The notes under the pieces are model-generated. The model made no database searches, had not been told where the DNA came from, and saw nothing but the letters and a program-made list of their open reading frames with translations. A program made the position numbers and the translations under genes. A stretch of 64,000 bases of DNA from Phycisphaerales bacterium (lineage in GTDB: Bacteria > Planctomycetota > Phycisphaerae > UBA1845 > Fen-1342), in the NCBI GenBank assembly GCA_016710275.1, contig JADJXS010000001.1, positions 1,612,001 through 1,676,000 on the forward strand, given 5' to 3'. The number at the start of each line of letters is the position of its first letter. Position 1 is the first letter of the stretch. Shown here piece by piece: positions 35,880 to 44,327 of the stretch.

Positions 35880-37382
35880 TCAGAGCACCCGATTGCGTCC
35901 GGCGCGCTTGGCCTCATAGAGTTTCTTGTCGGCGGCCTCGATGAGCAATCCGGGCGAGGCGGTGCCGGCGTTGGAGATCACCTCCGCGGTTCCGAGGCTG
36001 GCGGTGACATGCAACGCCTTGTTCGCGTGCGTGACGGTGCGCGACTCGATGGCGGAGCGAATGCTCTCGGCCAGCTCACGGATCTGGCGGGTGGTGTCGC
36101 CGATCAGCATCACGGCGAATTCCTCGCCGCCGTACCGGGCGACGAAGCCGGTCCCGCGCACCACGTCCTTGAGGCACTGCCCGACCATGCGCAGCACTTC
36201 GTCGCCGGCCTGGTGGCCGTGGGTATCGTTGAACCTCTTGAAGTGATCCACGTCCATCATGATGAGGCCGAGCGCTTCGTTGGTCTGGGCGGCGCGCTGG
36301 AAGGCGTCGTCGAGCTGCTTGTCGAAAGCGGCGCGGTTGGCGACCTTGGTGAGGCCGTCGGTCGCGGCGACTTCGAGAATCTGGCGCTTCTCGTCGGTCA
36401 GGCGGTCGGCTTCGGCGCGGATGGCGCTTTCGCGCTTCTCGGAGGCGGCCCGCTCCATCTCGGCCTGCATGCTGAGATTGGCGAGCTGCATGGCGGCCTC
36501 GGACTGAAGCTGGGCGTATTGCACCGTGTCGCCGATCTGCACGTTCAGCATGTTCGCGGCCTCGCGCACGTGGCGGTTCATGGCCGAGAGGATGTCGTCG
36601 AGCTGCGCCTCGGTCAGCCCGCAATTGCTGCAGCAGGTCTCCTTGACGGAGAACAACTCGCTGCTGGGCGTGTCCTGCCCGAACAGTCCGGCAAACTGCG
36701 CCGCGCTGGCGGTGATGTGGGCGAGCTTGAGCGAATTGCCGGTGTGCTTTTCGAAATTCTCCGCGTGGTGGCTTTCGACGGCGTCGCAGACGAGCGCCGG
36801 CAGCCCCCAGGCTCGCAGCAACTCACTGCTCATCAGGGCGTGCGAGCAGCCGAATTTCTCAATTTCGGCGGCGATCTGCGTCGAGCCGCTCTCGCGCCAG
36901 GCCTTGAACACAGCGGTATAGGTCTTCGAGTCCGCGCGCCAGGCGGCGATCATGCCCACGTCGGACAACAGCCCCGCCACAAACGCCTCTTCCGCCACCT
37001 CGGGGCAGGCCGCCTTGGCGATCAGGCGACCGGCGACGGCGGTGGTCAACGAGCGGCGCCAGTAGGCGGAGAAGTCAAAGCCGTCGCACTCGGCGCGGCC
37101 GACCGTCTCGACCAGCGAGAAGCTCAGCGCCATCACCTTCACGGTGCGCAGCCCGAGCATGTTGATGGCCTGCTTGAGCGAGCTGATCTCACGCGGGATT
37201 CCGAAGAGCGGGGAGTTGACGACCTTGAGCACCTTGGCTGTCAGACCGGGGTCATTCTGAATCACGGTGGCGAGCTGCTGCACGGACGTGTCGTCGCGCC
37301 GCGTCAGCGCCAGCACCTCGATGGCCACCGTCGGCAGCGACGGCAGGCTGTCAGTCGATCGAATCTTCTCCAGAATCTTCAT
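35880..37382 (-). CDS. HDOD-GGDEF protein (probable diguanylate cyclase)
   Basis: 500 residues, cytoplasmic. Residues about 10-210 form an HDOD domain (LPSLPTVAIEVLAL, VVNSPLFG, AINMLGLRTV), a His/Asp-poor relative of HD phosphohydrolases. A CCSNC cluster lies near residue 246, then a coiled-coil stretch (about 300-345) leads to a GGDEF domain: TDGLTKVANRAAFDKQL and the active-site RYGGEEF near 418. The product-inhibition RxxD site is not conserved (RGTG), so c-di-GMP synthesis may be uninhibited. The link of signal to output is unknown. Confidence 0.9.
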   Translation of the reverse strand: MKILEKIRSTDSLPSLPTVAIEVLALTRRDDTSVQQLATVIQNDPGLTAKVLKVVNSPLFGIPREISSLKQAINMLGLRTVKVMALSFSLVETVGRAECDGFDFSAYWRRSLTTAVAGRLIAKAACPEVAEEAFVAGLLSDVGMIAAWRADSKTYTAVFKAWRESGSTQIAAEIEKFGCSHALMSSELLRAWGLPALVCDAVESHHAENFEKHTGNSLKLAHITASAAQFAGLFGQDTPSSELFSVKETCCSNCGLTEAQLDDILSAMNRHVREAANMLNVQIGDTVQYAQLQSEAAMQLANLSMQAEMERAASEKRESAIRAEADRLTDEKRQILEVAATDGLTKVANRAAFDKQLDDAFQRAAQTNEALGLIMMDVDHFKRFNDTHGHQAGDEVLRMVGQCLKDVVRGTGFVARYGGEEFAVMLIGDTTRQIRELAESIRSAIESRTVTHANKALHVTASLGTAEVISNAGTASPGLLIEAADKKLYEAKRAGRNRVL

Positions 37383-37689
37383 TCGGTCCCTTCCTCACTT
37401 ATGTGTTGCACTGCGGCCCCGGCCTCGCTCCGTCCCGTGGGGTACTTGCCCCGCTGACCAGAACATCGGCACTTTGCCGACCCCGTTTCATCAACTTCCG
37501 ATGCCGTCGTTCGGGCAAAGACCGCGCGAAACCGCGGCCGAGAACACGCGCCGTCCGGGTGCGATATCCCCGCGCAAGAGCGGGTGCCCCGCCGCGACGT
37601 CGGCACTGCGATCACCGACCGGCCGGCAAGCGACCGGTAGAATCCGGGTCGGCCGGATGATCGGACCCGGCCACGGGAGATTCACCCAC
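37383..37689. other. Divergent intergenic region with hairpins
   Basis: 307 bp between the HDOD-GGDEF gene (left) and the PA14-DUF1080 gene (right). On the left side are two adjacent hairpins, TCGGCA-CTT-TGCCGA (37466-37480) and GTGGGG-TACTTG-CCCCGC (about 37437-37454), which would fall in a leader of the GGDEF gene. TAGAAT at 37638-37643 could be a -10 for the right-hand gene; its -35 is weak. No gene seen. Confidence 0.45.
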
Positions 37690-39810
37690 ATGACCATCGC
37701 TGCATGCCGAATCGCCTTCGTCGCGCCCGCTCTCTCGCTTCTGATTTCGGTCGCGACCGCCGCGCCGCCTGAACGCTCGCCCGGCGTGATGTTCAGGATT
37801 CTTGCCACCGACCAGGACATGCAGCTTGTGCCGGAGGTGCTGGCCGGGCAGTTCCCGAACCGGGTGCTGGTCGCGCCCACAATCCGGCTGAACGCGGCCG
37901 ATCTGGGAGACACGCGCGACCGCTTCGTGACGCTCGTCGACGGATTCCTGGAAGTGGCCGAAGGCGGATCCCACGAATTTCAGTTGACGAGCGACGACGG
38001 GGCGCGGCTGTGGATCAACGAGCAATTGGTCGTCGATCATGACGGCCTGCATGGGCCGACGCCGCTGGTCGGCTCGATCTCGCTGCCGGCGGGGCTGCAT
38101 CGTTATCGCATCCGCCATTTCGACGCCTGGGCCGGTGAAGCGCTGGAGCTGAAGTGGCGGCCTGGTCCGGGCGCGGGGTTCGAGCCGATCCCGGAATCGG
38201 CACTGTCATACGACGCGACGGCATCGCGCGAGACCGCGCCGGGTGTGAAGCGCATCGTGCATGCGCTGCGCCGCGGCCGGCCCGGGGACGGATCCCCGCT
38301 GGATCGCGTGCATCCATCCTTCATCCGCGGTGATTACACGAACACGAGCCGATTGCCGCTATCGCTCGACGATCATCCGCTCAGGGGAGTGCAGATGCTG
38401 ACCCCGGAGCGGCCGACAGGTGCGGTGCCGCTCGTCTGGCTCCCGGTCTCCGAGGCCGTTGGAAGGGTGGTGCCGGTGCCGCTGTCGCACGGGCAGTATG
38501 CGGGGCATCTGATGGCCGTGCTCACCGATCGTGGTGGGCATTCTCGAATCGCCCCGGACGCGGAGTCGGGGGCGGTTCAGGGGGCGGTGTTTCGCTTCAG
38601 CGGCGGCGAGACCCGGGAAATCAGCGACGTGCTGCACACGCGAGAGGGCTGGATCGTGATGACCCATCCTTTGCCATCTCCGGAGGTGGGCGATCTCGAT
38701 CAAGTGTCGGCCGATATCCGCCGGCTGTTTGAGAGTATCCTCGTCCCGCTTCCGAATGTCGCCCCGTTTGAAATGTGCTCTGTTGCGCTGCTGCCCAACG
38801 GCATCGAGATTCTCTTCACGCAGCCGCTGGACCCCGGCATCGGTTGGGAGCCGGATTCCTACCATGTGGAGTTGTGGCCGTTCGACGCAAAGGAACGGCG
38901 GCCGCCGACGCGCGACGGTTCGCGGGTCGAGGTGCGCTCGGCCGGCGTCAGTGCGGATCGGCGCCGGGTGTTCCTCGAAATCGATTCCATCCGCCCGAAT
39001 CACGTGATTTATCTACGACTGCTGCCTCCCTGCCATTCGGAGGCCTTTGAGCCGCTGTGGACGACCGAGGCCTGGTACACGGTGACGGCGGCTTCGACCC
39101 GCGCCCCGCGCTCGCAATTCGATCCGCCGGTGCGACCCCCGTTGAACGTGCTGTCGGAGGAGGATCGGGCCGCGGGCTGGCGGCTGCTGTTCGACGGCAC
39201 GACGCCGGCCGGCTGGCGCGGATTCCGGCGGGCGGATGTGCCCGATGGCTGGGCGGTTCGGGATGGCTGTCTGCAGCGCGTCGGTGCGGGCGGCGACCTG
39301 GTGACGGTCGATCAGTTCGAGAATTTTGAGCTGGAGCTGGAGTGGCGGATCAGCCCGGGCGGCAACAGCGGAGTGTTTTTCGGCGTCAGCGAAGAGGAGC
39401 CGAATCGGCACATCTGGGAGACCGGCCCGGAGATGCAGATTCTTGACAACGCCGAGCACGCCGACGGCCGCATCCCGCTGACCTCCGCGGCGGCGGCGTA
39501 TGCCCTCTACGCCCCGCGAAAGCCGGAACCGCAGGAGCGTTCAGCGGACATGCAGCCGGACGGCACGCGGCTGGTGGGGCTGTTCAACCGCTCGCGGCTT
39601 GTGGTGAACGGCGGGCGGGTGGAGCACTGGCTCAACGGGCTTCGGGTGGTGGAGTATGAGATCGGGTCGGAGGAATGGCGCGGGCGGGTTTCGCGGAGCA
39701 AGTTCCGCGACATGCCGCGCTACGGGACGGTCCGCCGCGGCCACATCGCGCTGCAGGACCACGGGGACCGGGTGTGGTATCGGAACATCCGGGTGCGGGA
39801 GCTGAAGTAG
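37690..39810 (+). CDS. Secreted PA14 and DUF1080 (3-keto-disaccharide hydrolase-like) protein
   Basis: 706 residues from ATG 37690. The signal peptide ends near residue 25 (SVATAAPP). Residues about 35-165 form a PA14 carbohydrate-binding domain (FQLTSDDGARLWINEQLVVDHDG). The middle has no recognised fold. Residues about 490-706 are DUF1080, a jelly-roll domain often encoded by planctomycetes and annotated as a 3-keto-disaccharide hydrolase (LLFDGTTPAGWRGFR, FENFELELEWRISPGGNSGV, IALQDHGDRVWYRNIRV). It probably works on polysaccharide outside the cytoplasm. The exact substrate is unknown. Confidence 0.85.
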   Translation: MTIAACRIAFVAPALSLLISVATAAPPERSPGVMFRILATDQDMQLVPEVLAGQFPNRVLVAPTIRLNAADLGDTRDRFVTLVDGFLEVAEGGSHEFQLTSDDGARLWINEQLVVDHDGLHGPTPLVGSISLPAGLHRYRIRHFDAWAGEALELKWRPGPGAGFEPIPESALSYDATASRETAPGVKRIVHALRRGRPGDGSPLDRVHPSFIRGDYTNTSRLPLSLDDHPLRGVQMLTPERPTGAVPLVWLPVSEAVGRVVPVPLSHGQYAGHLMAVLTDRGGHSRIAPDAESGAVQGAVFRFSGGETREISDVLHTREGWIVMTHPLPSPEVGDLDQVSADIRRLFESILVPLPNVAPFEMCSVALLPNGIEILFTQPLDPGIGWEPDSYHVELWPFDAKERRPPTRDGSRVEVRSAGVSADRRRVFLEIDSIRPNHVIYLRLLPPCHSEAFEPLWTTEAWYTVTAASTRAPRSQFDPPVRPPLNVLSEEDRAAGWRLLFDGTTPAGWRGFRRADVPDGWAVRDGCLQRVGAGGDLVTVDQFENFELELEWRISPGGNSGVFFGVSEEEPNRHIWETGPEMQILDNAEHADGRIPLTSAAAAYALYAPRKPEPQERSADMQPDGTRLVGLFNRSRLVVNGGRVEHWLNGLRVVEYEIGSEEWRGRVSRSKFRDMPRYGTVRRGHIALQDHGDRVWYRNIRVRELK

Positions 39811-39900
39811 CGGCGAGACGAACGATCGGGTCGGGCAGGGTCAGCCGTCAGCACTGCGCATGCGGGAATCCGAACGAATCGGCCGGACCGGGAGGAGTGG

Positions 39901-39920
39901 ATTCCCGCCTTCGCGGGAAT
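39901..39920. repeat. dRS3/REP-like palindrome
   Basis: ATTCCCGCCTTCGCGGGAAT fits the pattern ATTCCC-N8-GGGAAT of the dispersed dRS3/REP elements known from other bacteria. One copy was noticed, in the intergenic space between convergent genes. Confidence 0.5.
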
Positions 39921-39981
39921 GACGAGACGTTGCGGGTTGCGGGGCGCTGCGGGATTGGTGCGTGCCGGTGCGGCGGCTGTG

Positions 39982-40021
39982 AAAAAAGGAACGGGGCGCT
40001 GCGGGTAGCGCAGCGCCCCGT
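39982..40021 (-). terminator. Intrinsic terminator after the large dockerin-type protein gene
   Basis: Read leftward: 13-bp stem ACGGGGCGCTGCG/CGCAGCGCCCCGT (40021-40009 and 40003-39991) with a 5-nt loop, then TCC and a six-T run (39987-39982). It starts 24 bp past the stop. Confidence 0.8.
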
Positions 40022-40045
40022 CCGGAGCACAGCTTCGAGGGTCTC

Positions 40046-42655
40046 CTAGTTGCCCAGGAGCACCTCGACGAACGGGTCAATGTCGAAGTTGTTAATCAGC
40101 ATGTCCTGGTTGATGTCCGCGAGCGTGATGTCGCAGTTGGGGAACTGCGCCGCATAGGCGACCGGGTCCAGAATCGCCAGCACGAACGGATCGATGTCAA
40201 AGTTGTTGAGGGTGCCGTCGCAGTTCAGGTCTCCGAGCGGGTTGAACGTGATGTGCAACTGGCCCGGGCCGAACGCAGTGGACGAATTGCCGCCGACGCG
40301 GATGTAGTACGTCTCGTCCGCGTTCAGCAGCAGCCCGGAAATGCGACTCTGAGTGGAGCAGCCCGTGACGTTGGCATTGTCGTTGCAGGCGATTTCCGCA
40401 CCGAAGAAGCACGGTCCCTCCAGCACGCTCAACACCGTGTTCCAGGTGGTGCCCGGGCAGGTCTCCATCCGGGCCTTGCCCGTGAGGTCGGGCGTGAACG
40501 AGAACCACACGTCGCGCGCGTTCGTCGCCGTCGAGCAGGACGCGACGCTGTCGCTGGTGGCTTCGGTCAGGTCCATCGGATTCATGCCCACGATCGCCGG
40601 GAGAGCGCCGCTGCAGAGATCGTTCGCGGCGGCGGGGGGAGCGGGCGAAATGATGGAGAGGTTGCCGGTGGGAGTCCCAGACAGAGACGTCCCGAACGCG
40701 GCGACGCGCACATAGACGACCTGATTCTGCGTCAGGAAGTAGCGGCTGATGCGGCTCCGCGTGCTGGAGCAGCCCGTGAACGAACCCTCGATGCGATCGT
40801 CGTTGCAGGCGAGCTCCGACCCGCCGCAGCCGTCAAAGAGGCTCAGCAGGGTGTCGTAGGTCGCGCCGCAGGTCTCGAAGCGGACCTCGCCGTCGGGGTC
40901 GAGGTGCGTGTACACGAACCACGCGTCCGCGGTCGACGTGTTGCAGAACGAGGTGGCGTCGTCATACCAGGCGCCGCACGGGTTGAAGGCGAAGACGTTC
41001 ATTCCTGCGCCGACGGCCTGAGCCGTTGCGCAGCTGTCATTCGCCAGCGTCGGCACGGCCGGTGCAGGAATCGCCGTGGCGGTGGTGGTCTGCACCGGCG
41101 TTCCGCAATTGCCGGTGATCTCGCAATAGTAGCTGCCGGCGTCCGTCGGATTGATGAGCGTGATCCTCAACTGGGTTGTCGTTGCACCCGTGATCGACGA
41201 ACCGGTGCCGGTGGGGCCGTCCGAAAGCGGGTTGCCGTCCTTGTACCACTGATACGTCAGCGGCAGCGTGCCGCCGCCGCCGGCGTTCATGATGAAGGAG
41301 GTGCAGCGGCTGAATTCGACATTGGCCGGGTTCACCGACACAAACGGCGCCACGCAGCCGATCGGGCCGGTGAGGTTGCACGTCCACGCGGGGCCGATGG
41401 TGCTGAAGACCGGGGAGCCGAAACCTGCCAGGTAATTGCCGTCCGCCGAGATGTAGGAGGTGTTCCCGACACGCGGGGGCAGGTTGACGCCGGGCGATGC
41501 GAAGCTGGCGATGCCGGTGGTGCCGAGGTCGTCAAGATATTCCCACAGATCCTGAATCTGACCCGACGCCTGCGTCCAGATGAAGCCGCTGCGCACGAAG
41601 CTGCCACAGGTGCTCCAGACGACGATGCCGACAATCTTGGTGCCGTCGTCCGACATGCTGGTCGGGATGAACGAAGGGGGAATCGGGCAGCCGGCGAAGC
41701 CCTGCCACCAGTCGGGCGTCACCATGTCACTGCCCTGACCGAGCAGCGTGCGATCCCAGCTCATGGTGCCGGCGTTCCATTCCCACTTGGTCAGATAGTT
41801 GGCCGCGATGTTGTTTTCCACGTCGAAGTCCGTGGAAACGCCGGCAATAATGGTCCCGGCCGCGTTGATATAGAGATTGTCCACCGTGCCGGTATAAGGC
41901 TGGCCCGTGCCGGGGTTGATACCGTTGGGCAGATAGTCCCAGTCGTAGGACATGGTGCCGGCGTTCCAGCGGTAAACGACCGCCCGTCCCGCGCTGCTGC
42001 TTGGGTTCTCGCCACCCACGATCACGGATCCGTCGGCGCTGACGGCGACGGCACGGCCGTCACGGTAGCGGTTCAACGCGGTATCGAAGCTCGTCGGGAG
42101 GACGATCATCTCGCCGGCGCCGGAGAGCGCATCAGCGTCCCAGACCCATCCGCGGAACCGGAAGCTGCTGTTGGGGAGAATGTAGCCCTGACCGACGACG
42201 AAACGGCCGGTGGAGGAGATGTCGCGCGGCGTGTGAATGCTGCCGCTTGAAACGCCGGAACCTGTCACACCCAGTCCTGCATTGGGCGTCATGAGGCCCA
42301 GGTTGGTCCAGCCCGACATGGAGTGCCATCGCGCACCAAGCGTCGCCGTCGTCGAGAGTCCGCCGAGGCCGCCACTGTTGGGTAGCACGTGCACCATGTA
42401 GGCCGCGTCGTCTGAAGCTTGCGTAAGCGACGTGGTCCCGGCCACCGGCGTCGACGTGATCGAACCGGCGCTGATCGTCCAGCGCACAGCGGCGCCACCG
42501 GCCGCACCGCAGACGGTCGTTCCGCCGTTGCTGACGGAGACAACGTTCGCTCCGTCTCCGAGTGACACGATTTCCGGCTGCGCCCACGCCGCAGCGGTGG
42601 CTGCCAGCGCGATCGCCGCAGCGCCGATTGTCTTGAAGTTCCAACCCTGGTGCAT
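40046..42655 (-). CDS. Large secreted protein with Ig-like domain and dockerin-type C-terminus
   Basis: 869 residues. The signal peptide is residues 1-25 (AAAWAQP). The first half (about 26-435) consists of repeats with recurrent GTIIAG, SVIVGG and GTKIVGIV strands, resembling HAF-type repeats. An Ig-like domain lies near 440-530 (LTYQWYKDGNPLSDG, DAGSYYCEITGNCG). Two related modules begin NDSCATAQAV and NDLCSGALPA and share AWFVYTHLDPDGEVRFETC-like strands. The C-terminus has two Ca-binding-type loops, GDLNCDGTLNNFDIDPFVLA and DINQDMLINNFDIDPFVEV, a dockerin form common in planctomycetes. It probably functions at the surface; no enzymatic motif is seen. Confidence 0.8.
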   Translation of the reverse strand: MHQGWNFKTIGAAAIALAATAAAWAQPEIVSLGDGANVVSVSNGGTTVCGAAGGAAVRWTISAGSITSTPVAGTTSLTQASDDAAYMVHVLPNSGGLGGLSTTATLGARWHSMSGWTNLGLMTPNAGLGVTGSGVSSGSIHTPRDISSTGRFVVGQGYILPNSSFRFRGWVWDADALSGAGEMIVLPTSFDTALNRYRDGRAVAVSADGSVIVGGENPSSSAGRAVVYRWNAGTMSYDWDYLPNGINPGTGQPYTGTVDNLYINAAGTIIAGVSTDFDVENNIAANYLTKWEWNAGTMSWDRTLLGQGSDMVTPDWWQGFAGCPIPPSFIPTSMSDDGTKIVGIVVWSTCGSFVRSGFIWTQASGQIQDLWEYLDDLGTTGIASFASPGVNLPPRVGNTSYISADGNYLAGFGSPVFSTIGPAWTCNLTGPIGCVAPFVSVNPANVEFSRCTSFIMNAGGGGTLPLTYQWYKDGNPLSDGPTGTGSSITGATTTQLRITLINPTDAGSYYCEITGNCGTPVQTTTATAIPAPAVPTLANDSCATAQAVGAGMNVFAFNPCGAWYDDATSFCNTSTADAWFVYTHLDPDGEVRFETCGATYDTLLSLFDGCGGSELACNDDRIEGSFTGCSSTRSRISRYFLTQNQVVYVRVAAFGTSLSGTPTGNLSIISPAPPAAANDLCSGALPAIVGMNPMDLTEATSDSVASCSTATNARDVWFSFTPDLTGKARMETCPGTTWNTVLSVLEGPCFFGAEIACNDNANVTGCSTQSRISGLLLNADETYYIRVGGNSSTAFGPGQLHITFNPLGDLNCDGTLNNFDIDPFVLAILDPVAYAAQFPNCDITLADINQDMLINNFDIDPFVEVLLGN

Positions 42656-42908
42656 TCGTCACACTCCTGATTCGTGCGCGACTCGAGCCTCCGCCGGGGC
42701 CTTGATCAGCCGGACACGGTGGCGAAGGGCCGGTAAGGACCAGCGGTCCTTGCTCCCGGCAGGGAAGCGGCACTCCGCGGCTGGCGCTCGCGACGTGCTG
42801 AGACTGCACGATAACAATTGCCACAGACATTTTCAATGCCGTTTCTGCAAACATTCTCAAAGAAATGTGGAATGAGACTTTTCAATCCGTCGCACAGCCG
42901 GTATCTTC
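42656..42908. promoter_or_regulatory. AT-rich divergent regulatory region with three related repeats
   Basis: 253 bp between divergent genes; the right part (about 42810-42900) is markedly AT-rich for this genome. It carries ACATTTTCAA (42827-42836), ACATTCTCAA (42851-42860) and GACTTTTCAA (42876-42885), spaced 24-25 bp. A leftward TTGAAA followed 16 bp later by TTATCG could serve the dockerin-type gene. Confidence 0.4.
42879..42907 (+). promoter_or_regulatory. Promoter of the 416-residue unknown gene
   Basis: TTTTCA (42879-42884), 17-bp spacer, TATCTT (42902-42907). A start point about 42914 would fall at the second in-frame ATG (42915), suggesting a leaderless message. Confidence 0.45.
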
Positions 42909-44159
42909 ATGGACATGGACCGCGGATGTGATCCGATAACCGGGGCGTCGCCGCCGGCGATGCTGGACGACACGCGGCGCGTCATTCAGGGCGTGCGGCG
43001 GGCGCTGATCGAGCTGTACGCCTCGGTGGGCGTAGACCCAGGGGAACCGCAAGCGGTTGCGCGCAAGTTGGGGCTGAACAGGAACCTAACCTGGAAACTC
43101 TCTCGCGTGATTGGGTCAAGCGACCCGTTTGCCGCGCTGCGTCATCTGCCGGGGGAGCAGGGCGTGGGGCTGGCGACTGAGGCATTTGCCAGGGCGGGTG
43201 CACCGGAGGCCGTCATCGAGCATGTTCGCACGGCGATCGGCGAGTTGGACAGTGTGGTTGAGGTTCATGCCGGGGATCGTGGTCACTTCGAGTTGACGCT
43301 CGAGAGTATGGGGCTCTATGAGCCAGAGAGCCGGATGGAGAGCGGTCGCGAACTGGCATTTCGCGGCAACAGCATGATCTGGGGGGTTCAGGCCCGCACG
43401 CGCCTCACCACTGCGATGATTGCGCCGTCGCCGGGTGATGCGGGCAGGATTGACTATCTACTGGTCGGATCGTGGATCGGGTTCCGCCGGTTGCGGCCGG
43501 AATCGCGCTGGCGGCTGGCGCGGCGCCAGATTCATGACGATCGAGGCGAGCGGCTCGACACGACGCCTTTGGTGGAGCACATCGACGCGCAGCCGGACCC
43601 GCAGGCGCCGCAACTGGTTCGGGAGTTCTGCTCATCTAACATGCCGGCGGTGGAGCCGGTGGAGCAGGGTGGGACGGTGGAGTTGATGTTGCCGGGCGGA
43701 CCGGTGGGGAATCTGGCGGCCTTTGACTGCACGTTCGGCTATATCGCGCGCGGCGTCCCGCGATTTCGAGATGCCCACAACGAGTTCGGCTCCTCGGCGG
43801 CGTCGATTTCGCTGCCGGTTGAGACGCTGGTCTTTGACATTCTGGTTCACCGGGATCTTCCGTTTCCGCTCGAGCCGGAACTTGCGGTGTACGGATTCCC
43901 GCACGGTGGAGTGGACAATCCGGCGGGCCAGACGATCCAGAACCGGCTGCCGATCCCCATGCGCGCGGTGGAGCTGGCGGGGATGCCGCCGGCGGTCGCG
44001 ACGCCGCTGGTGCCGTTCTACAACGATCTGATCGGGCGCATGTATCAGCGCATGGGCTGGGAGCCGAGCGCGTTCAGGGGAGTCCGGTTGCTGCTGCCTT
44101 ACCCTCCGATGTCGTCCATGGTCGTGATGCGCTGGCCGCTGCCGGAGGCCGGTGCGTAG
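42909..44159 (+). CDS. Unknown protein with N-terminal HTH-like segment
   Basis: 416 residues from ATG 42909 (or 414 from ATG 42915, which fits the promoter better). I do not recognise the family. Residues about 20-85 are helical and resemble a helix-turn-helix (PQAVARKLGLNRNLTWKLSRVIGSSDPFAALRHLPG). The rest is a mixed alpha/beta domain with no signal peptide or membrane helix and no catalytic motif that I can name. It is divergent from a secreted protein gene. A transcription regulator with a large ligand-binding domain is a guess from the N-terminus. Confidence 0.6.
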   Translation: MDMDRGCDPITGASPPAMLDDTRRVIQGVRRALIELYASVGVDPGEPQAVARKLGLNRNLTWKLSRVIGSSDPFAALRHLPGEQGVGLATEAFARAGAPEAVIEHVRTAIGELDSVVEVHAGDRGHFELTLESMGLYEPESRMESGRELAFRGNSMIWGVQARTRLTTAMIAPSPGDAGRIDYLLVGSWIGFRRLRPESRWRLARRQIHDDRGERLDTTPLVEHIDAQPDPQAPQLVREFCSSNMPAVEPVEQGGTVELMLPGGPVGNLAAFDCTFGYIARGVPRFRDAHNEFGSSAASISLPVETLVFDILVHRDLPFPLEPELAVYGFPHGGVDNPAGQTIQNRLPIPMRAVELAGMPPAVATPLVPFYNDLIGRMYQRMGWEPSAFRGVRLLLPYPPMSSMVVMRWPLPEAGA

Positions 44160-44327
44160 GGTGGCGGAAGCGGCGTGCGGATGAACGATAGAACCGTGGG
44201 GCGGTTGGTTACTGGACGGGGGCGGGTGGGGAACTTCGGTGTGCCTGTGCGAATGGGGTGATGAAGGCGAAGAGTCCGTCCGTGCGAATACTCAAAGTCG
44301 CCTTTCGTCGTCGCCGATGAACCCGGC

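Noticed and set aside
37383..37500. c-di-GMP riboswitch before the HDOD-GGDEF gene
   Set aside because: Hairpins are there, but the GEMM core elements could not be matched.
40253..42250. A 665-codon open frame opposite the dockerin-type secreted protein
   Set aside because: Arg/Ala/Gly-rich with no domain, while the minus strand has a signal peptide, an Ig domain and dockerin loops.
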